A stretch of 64,000 bases of DNA from Candidatus Paceibacterota bacterium (GTDB lineage Bacteria; Verrucomicrobiota; Verrucomicrobiia; Limisphaerales; UBA8199): positions 16,799 to 80,798 of the forward strand of contig DAOTCE010000024.1 of NCBI GenBank assembly GCA_035452965.1. The letters are read 5' to 3'. The notes beneath the pieces are model-generated. The model did no database searches, had not been told where the DNA came from, and was given only the letters and a program-made list of their open reading frames with translations. A program made the position numbers and the translations under genes. Numbering within the stretch: the first letter of the stretch is position 1; the number at the start of each line of letters is the position of its first letter. This document shows, piece by piece, positions 36,330 through 45,249 of the stretch.

Positions 36330-37523
36330 TCAGAGGCTCCCCAAGAATGCGTTAAGCCTGGCTTTGAGATTGAGCAAGGTGACACCTAGCCGACCCTGCA
36401 CGCCAAAGATTTCATTCCACGGACGGTTCTGAACCAAGTGGTTCAGGAAGAGGCGAGCGTTGGCGGTTTGCGTTTCCTCATGGGGGCTGCGGGTTTCGAT
36501 GTTCTCAGGCTCAAAGAAACAAGACGGATCTTCAGCCAGGTAGTCGCCGGTGTGGTAATACGCCAGGGAGCGGCAGCCGCGACAGGAATCCCCATACCGG
36601 CAACGTTCACACTTGCCTTTGACCGGGCGCGGTCGGCGCAGTGTGCGCATGATGTCGGACTCAGCGAAGATCCTGGACAATGGCTGGTCGCGCACATTGC
36701 CGCAGCAAACCGGGCTGTCCAGGAGGTGCACGCAGGGAGCCACGTCGCCTTCGGCGTTGATACCGATGAACGTGCGGCCGGCTTGGCAGCCAAGATTGCC
36801 CAGGCTGAGCCCGCGGCCACCCAAAGTCAGGTGCGTGGCATTCGGCGCGGCAAAGAATGGTGTATAACTGACGTAGCTCAGCGGATTGTCGCGCAGGGCT
36901 GGATGAATCTGGCCCCCCATGTCGTTCCGGTCGAAACACAAATGACGGGCCTTAGCCGCGGCGCCGCGCGGCACAAACGGTGAACGAATCACTGCAATCT
37001 TCCGGGCCAGCAGCCAGTCCATAGTGCTCTTCAGCGTCCGGAGGTTCTGCCGGGAAACTGTAAGCAGCACGAAGCTGGGAACGTCATGCTCGGCACAGGT
37101 CCTGAGAAGGTACTCCAGGCGTTCCCGGTTGCCAGAGCGGCACCGTTTCTGGATGTCCTCATCCACCGAATCGAGGGAGAAACCCATGGTTAGATGGCCG
37201 GCGGCAGCGCTTTTGAGCCGTTTGAGCCTGGACGAATCGAGACCGCTGCCGCTGGTGTTTACGAAGGTATATAGACCGTTTCGGGCGTTGTGCGCAATGA
37301 GTTCCAGATGGTCAGGCCGCTGCAAGATCTCGCCGCCGGAAAAGGAGACCGCTCCCTTGGGACAGATGGCCTTCAACTCGTCAAGCACCAGCCGTTTGGC
37401 CTCGTCCGTGGAAAGTTCCTGCTTCTGTGCAGGGGTCGCCCGCTCGGTCATGCAGTAGGGGCAACCCTGGTCGCACCGCCGGGTGGCCTCGAAATAGCAC
37501 AAGAAGAAACTGGGCCTTCTCAT
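36330..37523 (-). CDS. Radical SAM protein with SPASM-like C-terminal cluster domain
   Basis: A 397-residue radical SAM enzyme. The cluster motif CDQGCPYCM is close to the N-terminus (about 18-26), and GAVSFSGGEILQRPDHLELI is the SAM-binding GGE segment. The C-terminal part has the Cys-rich pattern CVHLLDSPVCCGN then CERCRYGDSCRGCRSLAYYH, typical of SPASM/twitch auxiliary [4Fe-4S] clusters. The start is the ATG at 37523; a TTG nine codons upstream is in frame. SPASM enzymes modify peptides (RiPPs), cofactors or enzyme side chains. It precedes the B12-type radical SAM gene by 2 bp. Confidence 0.88.
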   Translation of the reverse strand: MRRPSFFLCYFEATRRCDQGCPYCMTERATPAQKQELSTDEAKRLVLDELKAICPKGAVSFSGGEILQRPDHLELIAHNARNGLYTFVNTSGSGLDSSRLKRLKSAAAGHLTMGFSLDSVDEDIQKRCRSGNRERLEYLLRTCAEHDVPSFVLLTVSRQNLRTLKSTMDWLLARKIAVIRSPFVPRGAAAKARHLCFDRNDMGGQIHPALRDNPLSYVSYTPFFAAPNATHLTLGGRGLSLGNLGCQAGRTFIGINAEGDVAPCVHLLDSPVCCGNVRDQPLSRIFAESDIMRTLRRPRPVKGKCERCRYGDSCRGCRSLAYYHTGDYLAEDPSCFFEPENIETRSPHEETQTANARLFLNHLVQNRPWNEIFGVQGRLGVTLLNLKARLNAFLGSL

Positions 37524-37741
37524 CGGCTTACCGAGAAAGGCAGCGCGCAAGTGACTTCAACAAGATTGTCCACCAGCATTCGAGGGCCGCAGATCGCATT
37601 TGAGCGCCATCCTACCAACGAGCAGCCAAACAGCAAGGGAAAGGGAATTGAGTTCCAATTTCGGCCTTTGGGTGGCAACTCGCGCGCATCACGGCGCTTC
37701 AGGGATCCACAGCGCGAATCGGTTCGAGGAATTCGCCCCAT
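37520..37741 (-). CDS. Doubtful small ORF overlapping the radical SAM start
   Basis: A 73-codon ATG-started ORF whose TGA overlaps the radical SAM ATG by 4 bp (ATGA), the same coupling seen in real operons here. The product has a basic N-terminus, four cysteines and a hydrophobic end ([15 protein letters not shown]). It matches no known precursor peptide family, has no convincing ribosome-binding site, and could be chance. It is listed because a SPASM enzyme often follows its peptide substrate gene. The rest of the 374-bp region upstream of the radical SAM gene (37742-37897) shows no gene. Confidence 0.2.
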   Translation of the reverse strand: MGRIPRTDSRCGSLKRRDARELPPKGRNWNSIPFPLLFGCSLVGWRSNAICGPRMLVDNLVEVTCALPFSVSR

Positions 37742-37897
37742 TCCCCATGTAGAGATCAGGCCCTGGTCCGCAAGAAGACCTTACTGTATCCCAGCGTATT
37801 CTCATCGGAACGCCCTAAAGCCGCCTCCACTGACAACTCTGCGAGATTTCCTGGTTTCCAATTCCAGCATCCTGCCGTAGCATTCCATCAAGCCAAT

Positions 37898-38464
<567 letters not shown>

Positions 38465-38509
38465 ACCCTTCAGCGCCAGCGATTCCCTGAACCCTGCCGT
38501 ACAACAACC

Positions 38510-38539
38510 AGGCACGGGAGGTTATTTGATCCCGTGCCT
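38510..38539. terminator. Possible bidirectional hairpin between convergent genes
   Basis: A perfect 9-bp stem (AGGCACGGG/CCCGTGCCT) around a 12-nt loop lies between the stops of trpG/pabA (38464) and the RRM gene (38587). Neither side has a strong T-run, so termination efficiency is uncertain. Confidence 0.4.
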
Positions 38540-38586
38540 TTGCCAAAGGCATCCCGGAGGACGCCTCAAAGTGATTCGCTGCGGCG

Positions 38587-38883
38587 CTATTCGCGCCGTC
38601 CGCCGTAGCCGCCGCCCGAACGGGGCGCACGCTCCTCGCGCGGGCGCGCTTCATTGACGGTCAGCGCCCGGCCATCAAGCTCTTTGCCGTTGAGCGCCTT
38701 GATAGCGGCATCAGCGCCTTCCTTGCTTTCCATGGTCACAAAGCCGAAGCCGCGCGGGCGCCCGCTGAATTTGTCCCGGATCAAGTCCACCTCCAGGACT
38801 GTGCCGTGCGCACCGAACAGGTCCTGCATCTGTTCTTGCGTTGCATTGAAGGAAAGATTTCCGACAAACAGTTTTGTACTCAC
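38587..38883 (-). CDS. RRM-domain RNA-binding protein
   Basis: A 98-residue single RNA recognition motif protein of the bacterial Rbp/glycine-rich class. RNP2 is KLFVGNLSF (about 3-11) and RNP1 is RGFGFVTM (about 44-51), with the aromatic residues that stack on RNA. A short Arg/Gly tail ([13 protein letters not shown]) follows. The start is the GTG at 38883, preceded by AAGAAGAG, and gives the standard (V/M)STKLFVGNL beginning; a longer TTG start has no homology. These proteins act as RNA chaperones in many bacteria, often in cold or stress response. It stands alone. Confidence 0.92.
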   Translation of the reverse strand: MSTKLFVGNLSFNATQEQMQDLFGAHGTVLEVDLIRDKFSGRPRGFGFVTMESKEGADAAIKALNGKELDGRALTVNEARPREERAPRSGGGYGGRRE

Positions 38884-38997
38884 GATGACTCTTCTTTTCG
38901 ACTCACTGCCCTTTCGCGACCGTTCCCGACCTTCGGGTTTCAAATCATCACTGAACCGTGTTCAACTGAGGATTCACCTGTCTTCGAAACTGGTCAG

Positions 38998-39978
38998 CTA
39001 TCTATTGGCGCCGACTTTAGCCGCTTTGGATGGGGACGCAACAACAATTTTGACCGGTGTGCCGCCCTGCCGTTTGCTCTCGTCGGCCGCTTCCATGAAA
39101 GCGATGATTTCCATCGTTTCCTCGGGTTTGACCGGTGCGATGCCCGTTTGGAAGAATTCCATGATTGCCGCCACCAACGGCTCGTAGCCGTCGTAAGCGC
39201 CTATCGCCGTTTCGCCCTTTTCACCCTTGGCCAGCCCGCGGAAACCCTTGTCCTCGCGATAAATGCCCTTGCGCCCGTCGTTCCAGGTGCCGACCACCTC
39301 GATCAGGCCGTTGGTGGTGGTTCCGCGCTGCACGGTTGCGCACCCGGTGCCCATAACGGTGTACAGGCTCTCCACCCCATGCACGCCATACCAAAACAGG
39401 TCAGGGTGATGCGGCTCTAGGGAGCAAGGGCCGTAGGTCTCCGCGTACTGCACCCGGCCAATCAAACCGTTGCGCACCGCCTGCGTGTTCTTCCCGAACC
39501 GGAGCGCCGACGAACTGAACACCGGAACCTTGGCTACCTTGGCTAGCCGGAAAATCTCCCGGGTATCCCGCAGCGACGCCGCCATCGGCTTGTCAATATA
39601 CACCGGCTTGCGCGCCTTCAACACGGGCTTCACTTGCTCCAGGTGCGGGCGCCCGTCAACGCTCTCCAGCAAGACCACATCCACGTCCTGGCATAAACCT
39701 TCGATACTGTCGTAGATCTTCACCCCATATTTCTCTCGCAACGTCTTCGAGTAGCTCTCGACATGCGCGATACTGGAGGGGATGTCCGGGCTGCCGCCCT
39801 TGTAGGCCGCAATAACCTTGCCGCCCGGCACGTGTCCCTTGGCGGCTGGATTGTTCAGGATTTCAGTGAAAGCGAGCACGTGCGACGTGTCGCAGCCGAT
39901 GATTCCGATCCGCAATTCCGCACCCGTCGCCATCACCCCACACGCCGACATTATCACGCAGGTGAGTAAAAGTCTCAT
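38998..39978 (-). CDS. Secreted Gfo/Idh/MocA-family oxidoreductase
   Basis: A 326-residue member of the Gfo/Idh/MocA family with a Sec-type signal (MRLLLTCVIMSACGVMATGA), unlike the twin-arginine signals of the other two in this window. The Rossmann start is LRIGIIGCDTSHVLAF. The catalytic-site motif is YIDKPMAASLRDTREIF, where the usual EKP has become DKP. C-terminal part: EPHHPDLFWYGVHGVESLYT. Sec export raises doubt about NAD(P) supply outside the cytoplasm, so it may bind a cofactor tightly or have lost redox activity. It is divergent from the lysine aminotransferase gene across a 656-bp gap that carries a palindromic repeat. Confidence 0.85.
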   Translation of the reverse strand: MRLLLTCVIMSACGVMATGAELRIGIIGCDTSHVLAFTEILNNPAAKGHVPGGKVIAAYKGGSPDIPSSIAHVESYSKTLREKYGVKIYDSIEGLCQDVDVVLLESVDGRPHLEQVKPVLKARKPVYIDKPMAASLRDTREIFRLAKVAKVPVFSSSALRFGKNTQAVRNGLIGRVQYAETYGPCSLEPHHPDLFWYGVHGVESLYTVMGTGCATVQRGTTTNGLIEVVGTWNDGRKGIYREDKGFRGLAKGEKGETAIGAYDGYEPLVAAIMEFFQTGIAPVKPEETMEIIAFMEAADESKRQGGTPVKIVVASPSKAAKVGANR

Positions 39979-40634
39979 AGAGCAAATTTGCCGTGTTGTT
40001 TAGAAACGCGGTGAAAATACGCGACTTCAGGCGCATTGCCAGCCGGAAATTCCTGGAGTACCCCCCACAGGACGATGCCTTGCCTACCTCGCCCCGCAGC
40101 AAACATGTACTGAATCCTCGGTAAAAGCAGGGGACTGCCCTTGTTCTTCCACCGCCGGGTGGGTCGGTACCGTGCCAAGGTCAGGGAGTGACTTCGCACG
40201 GCGATGCATTGCCTGCCCCCCAGGCCCATACAAATCACGGCGTTGGGACGGTGCCAATCCGGCGGGACCCCGGTGTGGTTCCCATGGGGGTCGGCCCCCA
40301 TGGGAACCACACCGGGGTATAACGGGTTTCACAGCGTTGTCGCACCGGGGAGGCTATTCGGACGAAAATTTGGGCGCGGTGTTGATGCAAGTGCGGCACG
40401 GGCGCTTGCGTTCATAACTGACAACGTGGGCGCCAGACACAGGTATCAAAAGGTGTGTCTTGGCTTGCCAACTTACCCTGAGCAAGCCGTTGGCGGCAGA
40501 GAAAATCCGGCGGAGAAGCACGCCCGCTGCCGCATTGGAATGCTAATCGTGGAAAGTTGGCCATCAATTTGGCTTGAGCAAGCGAAGCCGCTTCGTTAGC
40601 TTCACACCAGGTTTTGCCAGTGCGGAGACCACGT
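39979..40634. other. 656-bp intergenic region holding a palindromic repeat
   Basis: This region lies between two divergent genes, so it must contain both promoters. The palindromic repeat copy B occupies 40248-40366. Two loosely similar stretches on the minus strand, near 40065-40085 and 40195-40215 (containing GGCAAGGCATCG and GGCAATGCATCG), may be a further degenerate repeat. Short ORFs in the region follow the repeat and look non-coding. Confidence 0.5.
40248..40366 (-). repeat. Intergenic palindromic repeat, copy B (inverted)
   Basis: This is the inverted copy of the element at 17868-18101. Positions 40248-40341 are identical, as the reverse complement, to 17898-17991 (94 bp by eye). The core 40267-40318 is the same perfect 24-bp inverted repeat with a 4-nt loop. 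Beyond 40248 similarity to the other copies fades quickly, so this copy is shorter on that side. It lies between divergent genes. Confidence 0.85.
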
Positions 40635-42011
40635 ATGCATGTAGTTGATAAAGCCCAAGACGCTGCCGTCCAAAAGGTCGCGGCGCCGCGTCTGTCGGCT
40701 CCCGTCCCGCCACAACAGGTCATCGCTGAGCTGGAACGGCATATTTTGGTGGACGGCTTCAAGCTCGTCTTCGATCTGGCCCGTAGCCGCGGATCGAGGT
40801 TTGTGGATGCAGCCACCGGCCGTGAGCTGATTGACCTCTACAGCTTCTACGCCTCTCAGCCCATCGGCTTCAACCACCCCTATTTCGATCGGCCGGAAGT
40901 CAAAGCCGACTTGCTCGCGGCGGCCAGGATCAAAGTGGCCAACGCGGATGTCTATACGGTGCAGTTCGCGACTTTTGTCCAGACGTTCGCGCGCGTAGCC
41001 GGCATGGCTCCGCTGGAACGCTACTTCTTCATCGAAGGCGGCGCTCTGGCGGTGGAAAACGCCCTCAAGGCTGCGATGGATTGGAAGGTCAGGAAGAACC
41101 TCGCTGCGGGCAGGGGCGAGCGCGGGACGGAGATCATCCACTTCGAGCGCGCCTTCCATGGACGCAGCGGATACACGATGAGCTTGACGAACACCGACGT
41201 TCGCAAGATCGCCCACTTCGCCAAGTTCCCCTGGCCGCGGATTATTTCGCCCAGCCTGGACTTTTCCCTGCCGCCGGCACAGCGCGATGCGGCAGTTCTG
41301 GAGAAGGAAAAGCTGGCGCTGAAGCAGATACAGGAGGTCCTGGCGCGGAAGGCCGCAGATATCGCCGCCATCATCATCGAACCGATCCAGGGCGAGGGCG
41401 GCGACAATCATTTCCGGCGCGAATTCCTGCAGGCGCTGCGCCGCGTATGCGACGAGAACGAAATTCTCCTTATCTTCGACGAAGTCCAGTCCGGCCTGGG
41501 AATTACCGGCAAGACCTGGTGCTGCCAGCACTTCGATGTGCTGCCGGACCTGCTCGCGTTCGGCAAGAAGGTGCAGGTCTGCGGTGTGATGGCCGGGCCG
41601 CGGCTGGATGAGGTCAAGGACAACTGCTTCCGCCTGCCCAGTCGCATCAACTCGACCTGGGGCGGTAACTTCACCGACTACGTCCGCTCCACGCACTACC
41701 TGCGCATCATCGAACAGGAGCGGCTCGTCGAGAACGCGCGCGTCAAAGGCGAACGGCTTCTGTCTGAACTCAAAGCGCTGGCAGTGAAGTATCCAGTTGT
41801 CTCAGCGGTCCGCGGGCGCGGGCTAATGCTGGCGTTCGATTTGCCCAGCACCACCGCCCGCGATGCCTTCTGGAAGGGCGCGTATGAGCTTGGCCTGCTC
41901 GTTGTCCGCTGCGGCGAGCGGTCCATCCGGCTGCGACCGGTGCTGGACGTGCAGGACGACATCATCGAACAAGCCTTGCTCATCATGGACCATGAGTGCC
42001 GCCGCCTCTGA
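40635..42011 (+). CDS. lat: L-lysine 6-aminotransferase
   Basis: A 458-residue PLP-dependent class III aminotransferase of the lysine 6-aminotransferase type. It moves the epsilon-amino group of lysine to 2-oxoglutarate, giving 2-aminoadipate 6-semialdehyde. Features are HILVDGFKLVFDLARSRGSR, FIEGGALAVENALKAAMDWK, FHGRSGYTMSLTNTD, the cofactor Asp in LIFDEVQSGLGITGKTW, and the PLP-binding lysine in FGKKVQVCGVMAG. The start is the ATG at 40635 (MHVVDKAQD). The next gene, 67 bp downstream, encodes the matching semialdehyde dehydrogenase, so the two carry out the first steps of lysine catabolism. Confidence 0.92.
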   Translation: MHVVDKAQDAAVQKVAAPRLSAPVPPQQVIAELERHILVDGFKLVFDLARSRGSRFVDAATGRELIDLYSFYASQPIGFNHPYFDRPEVKADLLAAARIKVANADVYTVQFATFVQTFARVAGMAPLERYFFIEGGALAVENALKAAMDWKVRKNLAAGRGERGTEIIHFERAFHGRSGYTMSLTNTDVRKIAHFAKFPWPRIISPSLDFSLPPAQRDAAVLEKEKLALKQIQEVLARKAADIAAIIIEPIQGEGGDNHFRREFLQALRRVCDENEILLIFDEVQSGLGITGKTWCCQHFDVLPDLLAFGKKVQVCGVMAGPRLDEVKDNCFRLPSRINSTWGGNFTDYVRSTHYLRIIEQERLVENARVKGERLLSELKALAVKYPVVSAVRGRGLMLAFDLPSTTARDAFWKGAYELGLLVVRCGERSIRLRPVLDVQDDIIEQALLIMDHECRRL

Positions 42012-42078
42012 AAGCACGCAGCATTCTTGTCGCAAACGCTTTTAAATGAAACACCCCTGATCACTACTGGTCTAAATT

Positions 42079-43647
42079 ATGACTTCCACCCGACGATCCA
42101 AGACGCGCCTGACTGCTTCGACCTCCACAGTCGCGACCTTGCAGCGGCTCGGTTTGAAGGCTGAGAATCCCGGCGTCTTTTGCGACGAATGGCTTGGCAG
42201 CGGCAAAGCGCTGAAGTGCATCTCCCCAATTGACGGCAGGGCCTTGGCCACCGTCCGCACGGCCACAGCGCAAGATTACGAACGCGCCATCCTGCGCGCG
42301 CAGGAAGCTTTCTGCGAATGGCAGCTCGTGCCGGCGCCAAGACGTGGCGAAATTGTGCGCCAACTCGGCAATGCCTTGCGCAACGCCAAGCGCGACCTCG
42401 GGCGGCTGGTAACGCTTGAAATGGGAAAGATCCTGGCTGAAGGCCAGGGCGAAGTGCAGGAGATGATTGACATTTGTGACTTCGCCGTCGGTCTTTCGCG
42501 CCAGCTTTACGGCCTGACCATCGCCTCGGAACGCCCACAACATCGGATGATGGAACAGTGGCATCCGTTGGGCGTCGTCGGCGTCATTACCGCTTTCAAT
42601 TTCCCCGTCGCCGTCTGGTCCTGGAACAGCGCCCTGGCGGCGGTCTGCGGCGATGCTACCCTCTGGAAGCCCTCGAGCCAGACACCGCTCACTGCCATCG
42701 CCACCGTCCGAATCGCCGAGCGCATCTGTCGCGCCAACAAGGTTAACCCAGCCATCTTCAGCCTGGTGATTGGTGATGGGGCGACGGTCGGTGAGCGCCT
42801 TATAAACGATCCGCGTATTCCGCTGATCTCCGCCACTGGTTCAACCCGAATGGGCCGGCATGCGGCAGAGGTTGTAGCCCGCCGCCTGGGTCGGTCACTC
42901 CTGGAGCTGGGGGGCAACAACGCCATCGTCGTCACCCCCACCGCCGACCTGGACCTCGCCCTGCGCGCCATCCTGTTCGGCGCCGTTGGCACCGCCGGCC
43001 AACGCTGCACTACCACCCGTCGGATCATCCTGCACGAATCCCTGCGTGAGCCCCTCACCCGCAGCCTTGTCGAAGCCTACGGGCAGGTCCGCATCGGCAA
43101 TCCGCTCAACGCGGGAACCCTCATGGGGCCCCTGATCAACGCCCGCGCCGTCGCCGATATGCAGGCTGCGCTGGCCGAGGTGCGCAAGGAGGGTGGTCAA
43201 GTCCTTTACGGCGGCGAACCTTTGCGGGGGCCGGACTACCCCGGGGGGTGCTACGTGCGGCCGTGCCTGGTCGCCGCTCGACACGACATGAGAATTGTCC
43301 GGGAGGAGACATTCGCGCCGATTCTCTACCTCATCACCTATCGCACTCTCGACGAGGCCATCGCCTGTCACAACTCGGTGCCCCAAGGGCTCAGTTCCGC
43401 CATCTTCACCAACGACCTGCGCGAAGCCGAACGGTTCCTTTCTGCCTGTGGCAGCGACTGCGGCATTGCCAATGTGAACATCGGCACCAGCGGCGCGGAA
43501 ATCGGCGGGGCCTTCGGCGGGGAGAAGGAAACCGGCGGTGGCCGCGAGAGCGGCAGCGATGCCTGGAAGGCCTACATGCGCCGCCAAACCGTGACCGTCA
43601 ACTACTCAAAAGAACTTCCGCTGGCGCAGGGAATCGTTTTCGGCTAG
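42079..43647 (+). CDS. ALDH7-type aldehyde dehydrogenase (probable 2-aminoadipate semialdehyde dehydrogenase)
   Basis: A 522-residue aldehyde dehydrogenase close to the ALDH7/antiquitin group. It probably oxidises 2-aminoadipate 6-semialdehyde to 2-aminoadipate with NAD(P)+. Signature segments are QWHPLGVVGVITAFNFPVAV, ATLWKPSSQTPL, the general-base Glu in LLELGGNNAIVV and the nucleophile Cys in GTAGQRCTTTRR. NIGTSGAEIGGAFGGEKETG near the C-terminus is typical of ALDH7. The first 30 residues are Ser/Thr/Arg-rich and may include over-call. Position directly after the lysine 6-aminotransferase gene supports the substrate. Confidence 0.92.
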   Translation: MTSTRRSKTRLTASTSTVATLQRLGLKAENPGVFCDEWLGSGKALKCISPIDGRALATVRTATAQDYERAILRAQEAFCEWQLVPAPRRGEIVRQLGNALRNAKRDLGRLVTLEMGKILAEGQGEVQEMIDICDFAVGLSRQLYGLTIASERPQHRMMEQWHPLGVVGVITAFNFPVAVWSWNSALAAVCGDATLWKPSSQTPLTAIATVRIAERICRANKVNPAIFSLVIGDGATVGERLINDPRIPLISATGSTRMGRHAAEVVARRLGRSLLELGGNNAIVVTPTADLDLALRAILFGAVGTAGQRCTTTRRIILHESLREPLTRSLVEAYGQVRIGNPLNAGTLMGPLINARAVADMQAALAEVRKEGGQVLYGGEPLRGPDYPGGCYVRPCLVAARHDMRIVREETFAPILYLITYRTLDEAIACHNSVPQGLSSAIFTNDLREAERFLSACGSDCGIANVNIGTSGAEIGGAFGGEKETGGGRESGSDAWKAYMRRQTVTVNYSKELPLAQGIVFG

Positions 43648-43725
43648 GGCCGGCGCGCCGGGCGGAATGGGGAATCCTGAAACAATTGGCGACCGCGTCA
43701 CCGGACTGTTATCTTGGTCGCGGCT

Positions 43726-44505
43726 ATGAATTCCATGGGCAAGCAATGGATGGCGGGATGGCTGGAGGGATTGGGCCGGATCGCTCTCCTGTCAAAAGAG
43801 TCCATCGGGTCGCTCTTCAGCCTGCAGGTGGCCTGGCGGGACCTCCTATATCAGGTCTACTTCACCGGTGTGAAGTCCCAGTCCGTGGTCCTAATCACCG
43901 GCGCTTTCACGGGTATGGTCCTTGGCGCCCAAACCTATTTCCAGTTCCACAAGGTCGGCATGGACACGGCTACGCTCGCGGTGGTAAGCGTCTCCATGTG
44001 CAGCGAACTCGGGCCGGTTTTGACCGGCCTGATGGTCGCCGGCCGCGTCGGCGCGGCCATCGCCGCCGAGTTGGGCACCATGCGGGTTACTGAGCAAATT
44101 GATGCGCTTCGCACTTTGGCGACCCATCCCGTGGACTACCTCGTCGTGCCGCGGTTGCTGGCGCTGCACATCGCGCTGCCCCTGTTGACGGCGGAAGCCA
44201 TCGCCGTCGGGATTGGCGCGGGTTACGTGGTGGGAGTCTTCCTGCTGGGCATTGATCCCGTGTACTCTTGGTACAACATGCTCCGCTACACTCATACGGC
44301 CGATGTCGCAGTTGGTTTGATTAAAGCGGTGATCTTCGGCGGTATTGTGGCCTTGGTCGGTTGTTACAAAGGGATGTACTGCGGCGAGGGGGCGGAAGGC
44401 GTCGGGCGCGCCACCACCGAGGCGGTCGTGTATTCCTCCATCGCGATCCTTATCTCCAACTTCTTCCTCACGCTCGCCCTGGGCCAGATCTTCCACACGC
44501 TATGA
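43726..44505 (+). CDS. mlaE: MlaE-family lipid ABC transporter permease
   Basis: A 259-residue inner-membrane permease of the MlaE/YrbE family, with about five membrane segments. Hallmarks are TGAFTGMVLGAQTYFQFHKV, ELGPVLTGLMVAGRVGAAIAAELGT (split over about 85-110) and EQIDALRTLATHPVDYLVVPR. It moves phospholipids between the inner and outer membranes together with the ATPase and MCE protein encoded next. The start is the ATG at 43726. Its stop overlaps the mlaF start by 4 bp (ATGA). No MlaA, MlaB or MlaC gene is nearby. Confidence 0.93.
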   Translation: MNSMGKQWMAGWLEGLGRIALLSKESIGSLFSLQVAWRDLLYQVYFTGVKSQSVVLITGAFTGMVLGAQTYFQFHKVGMDTATLAVVSVSMCSELGPVLTGLMVAGRVGAAIAAELGTMRVTEQIDALRTLATHPVDYLVVPRLLALHIALPLLTAEAIAVGIGAGYVVGVFLLGIDPVYSWYNMLRYTHTADVAVGLIKAVIFGGIVALVGCYKGMYCGEGAEGVGRATTEAVVYSSIAILISNFFLTLALGQIFHTL

Positions 44506-45248
44506 TCGAAGTCCGCGATCTTACGAAAGGCTTCGGACCGCACCGGATATTGGAAGGCGTGAGTTTCCGAATTGAGAAGGGCGAGTCGGCGGTGATCATC
44601 GGCCGCAGCGGCGGTGGGAAGAGCATCCTGCTTAAACACCTGATTGGCCTGCTCAAACCCGACGCCGGCGAAGTGTTCATTGCTGGTCAAAACGTTGCCG
44701 CGATGAACGAGCGTGAATTGCTGCCAGTGCGCCGGAAGTTCGGCATGTTGTTTCAAAGCGCCGCCCTGTTTGATTCCATGACTGTGGCTGAAAATGTCGG
44801 CTTCGCCTTTCGCCGCGATCGCTCGCTGCCCGAGAGAGAAGTTCGCAGGAAGGTAGCCGAAGTCCTCGAAATGGTGGATTTGCCCGGCACTGAGGACAAG
44901 AAGCCCTCCGAGCTGTCGGGTGGCATGCGAAAGCGGGTCGGCCTGGCGCGCGCCATTATTTACAAGCCTCAAATTGTCTTGTATGATGAACCCACCACGG
45001 GGCTGGACCCGATTGTCTCCGACAGCATTGACCAGCTCATCCTGCGAGTCCGGGACCGTCTGGATGTGACGACGGTGGTGGTGACGCATGACATGCGCAG
45101 TACGCGCCGGCTCGGCCAGCGCATCCTGATGCTGCACGACAAGCGAATTTACGCGGTGGGGACGCCGGACGAGATTTTTAATTCACCGGATCCGGTTGTC
45201 CGGCGCTTCATTGAAGGCGTTTCCGACCCCAAAGAACACTACTTCTGA
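44502..45248 (+). CDS. mlaF: MlaF-type lipid ABC transporter ATPase
   Basis: A 248-residue ATP-binding subunit. Motifs are Walker A IIGRSGGGKSILLKHLIG, Q-loop MLFQSAALFDSMTV, signature LSGGMRKRVGLARAI, Walker B QIVLYDEPTTGLDP, and the switch His in VVVTHDMRSTRRLG. It matches MlaF, including the GRSGGGKS form of Walker A. The start at 44502 overlaps the mlaE stop by 4 bp. It powers phospholipid transport with MlaE and MlaD. Confidence 0.94.
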   Translation: MIEVRDLTKGFGPHRILEGVSFRIEKGESAVIIGRSGGGKSILLKHLIGLLKPDAGEVFIAGQNVAAMNERELLPVRRKFGMLFQSAALFDSMTVAENVGFAFRRDRSLPEREVRRKVAEVLEMVDLPGTEDKKPSELSGGMRKRVGLARAIIYKPQIVLYDEPTTGLDPIVSDSIDQLILRVRDRLDVTTVVVTHDMRSTRRLGQRILMLHDKRIYAVGTPDEIFNSPDPVVRRFIEGVSDPKEHYF

Positions 45249-45249
45249 T

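Noticed and set aside
40084..40332. Short ORFs inside the palindromic repeat copies (also at 17493-17966 and 61322-61636)
   Set aside because: Similar Trp/Pro/Gly-rich peptides appear because the DNA repeat is shared and palindromic, in both strands and several frames. No ribosome-binding site or family match supports translation.
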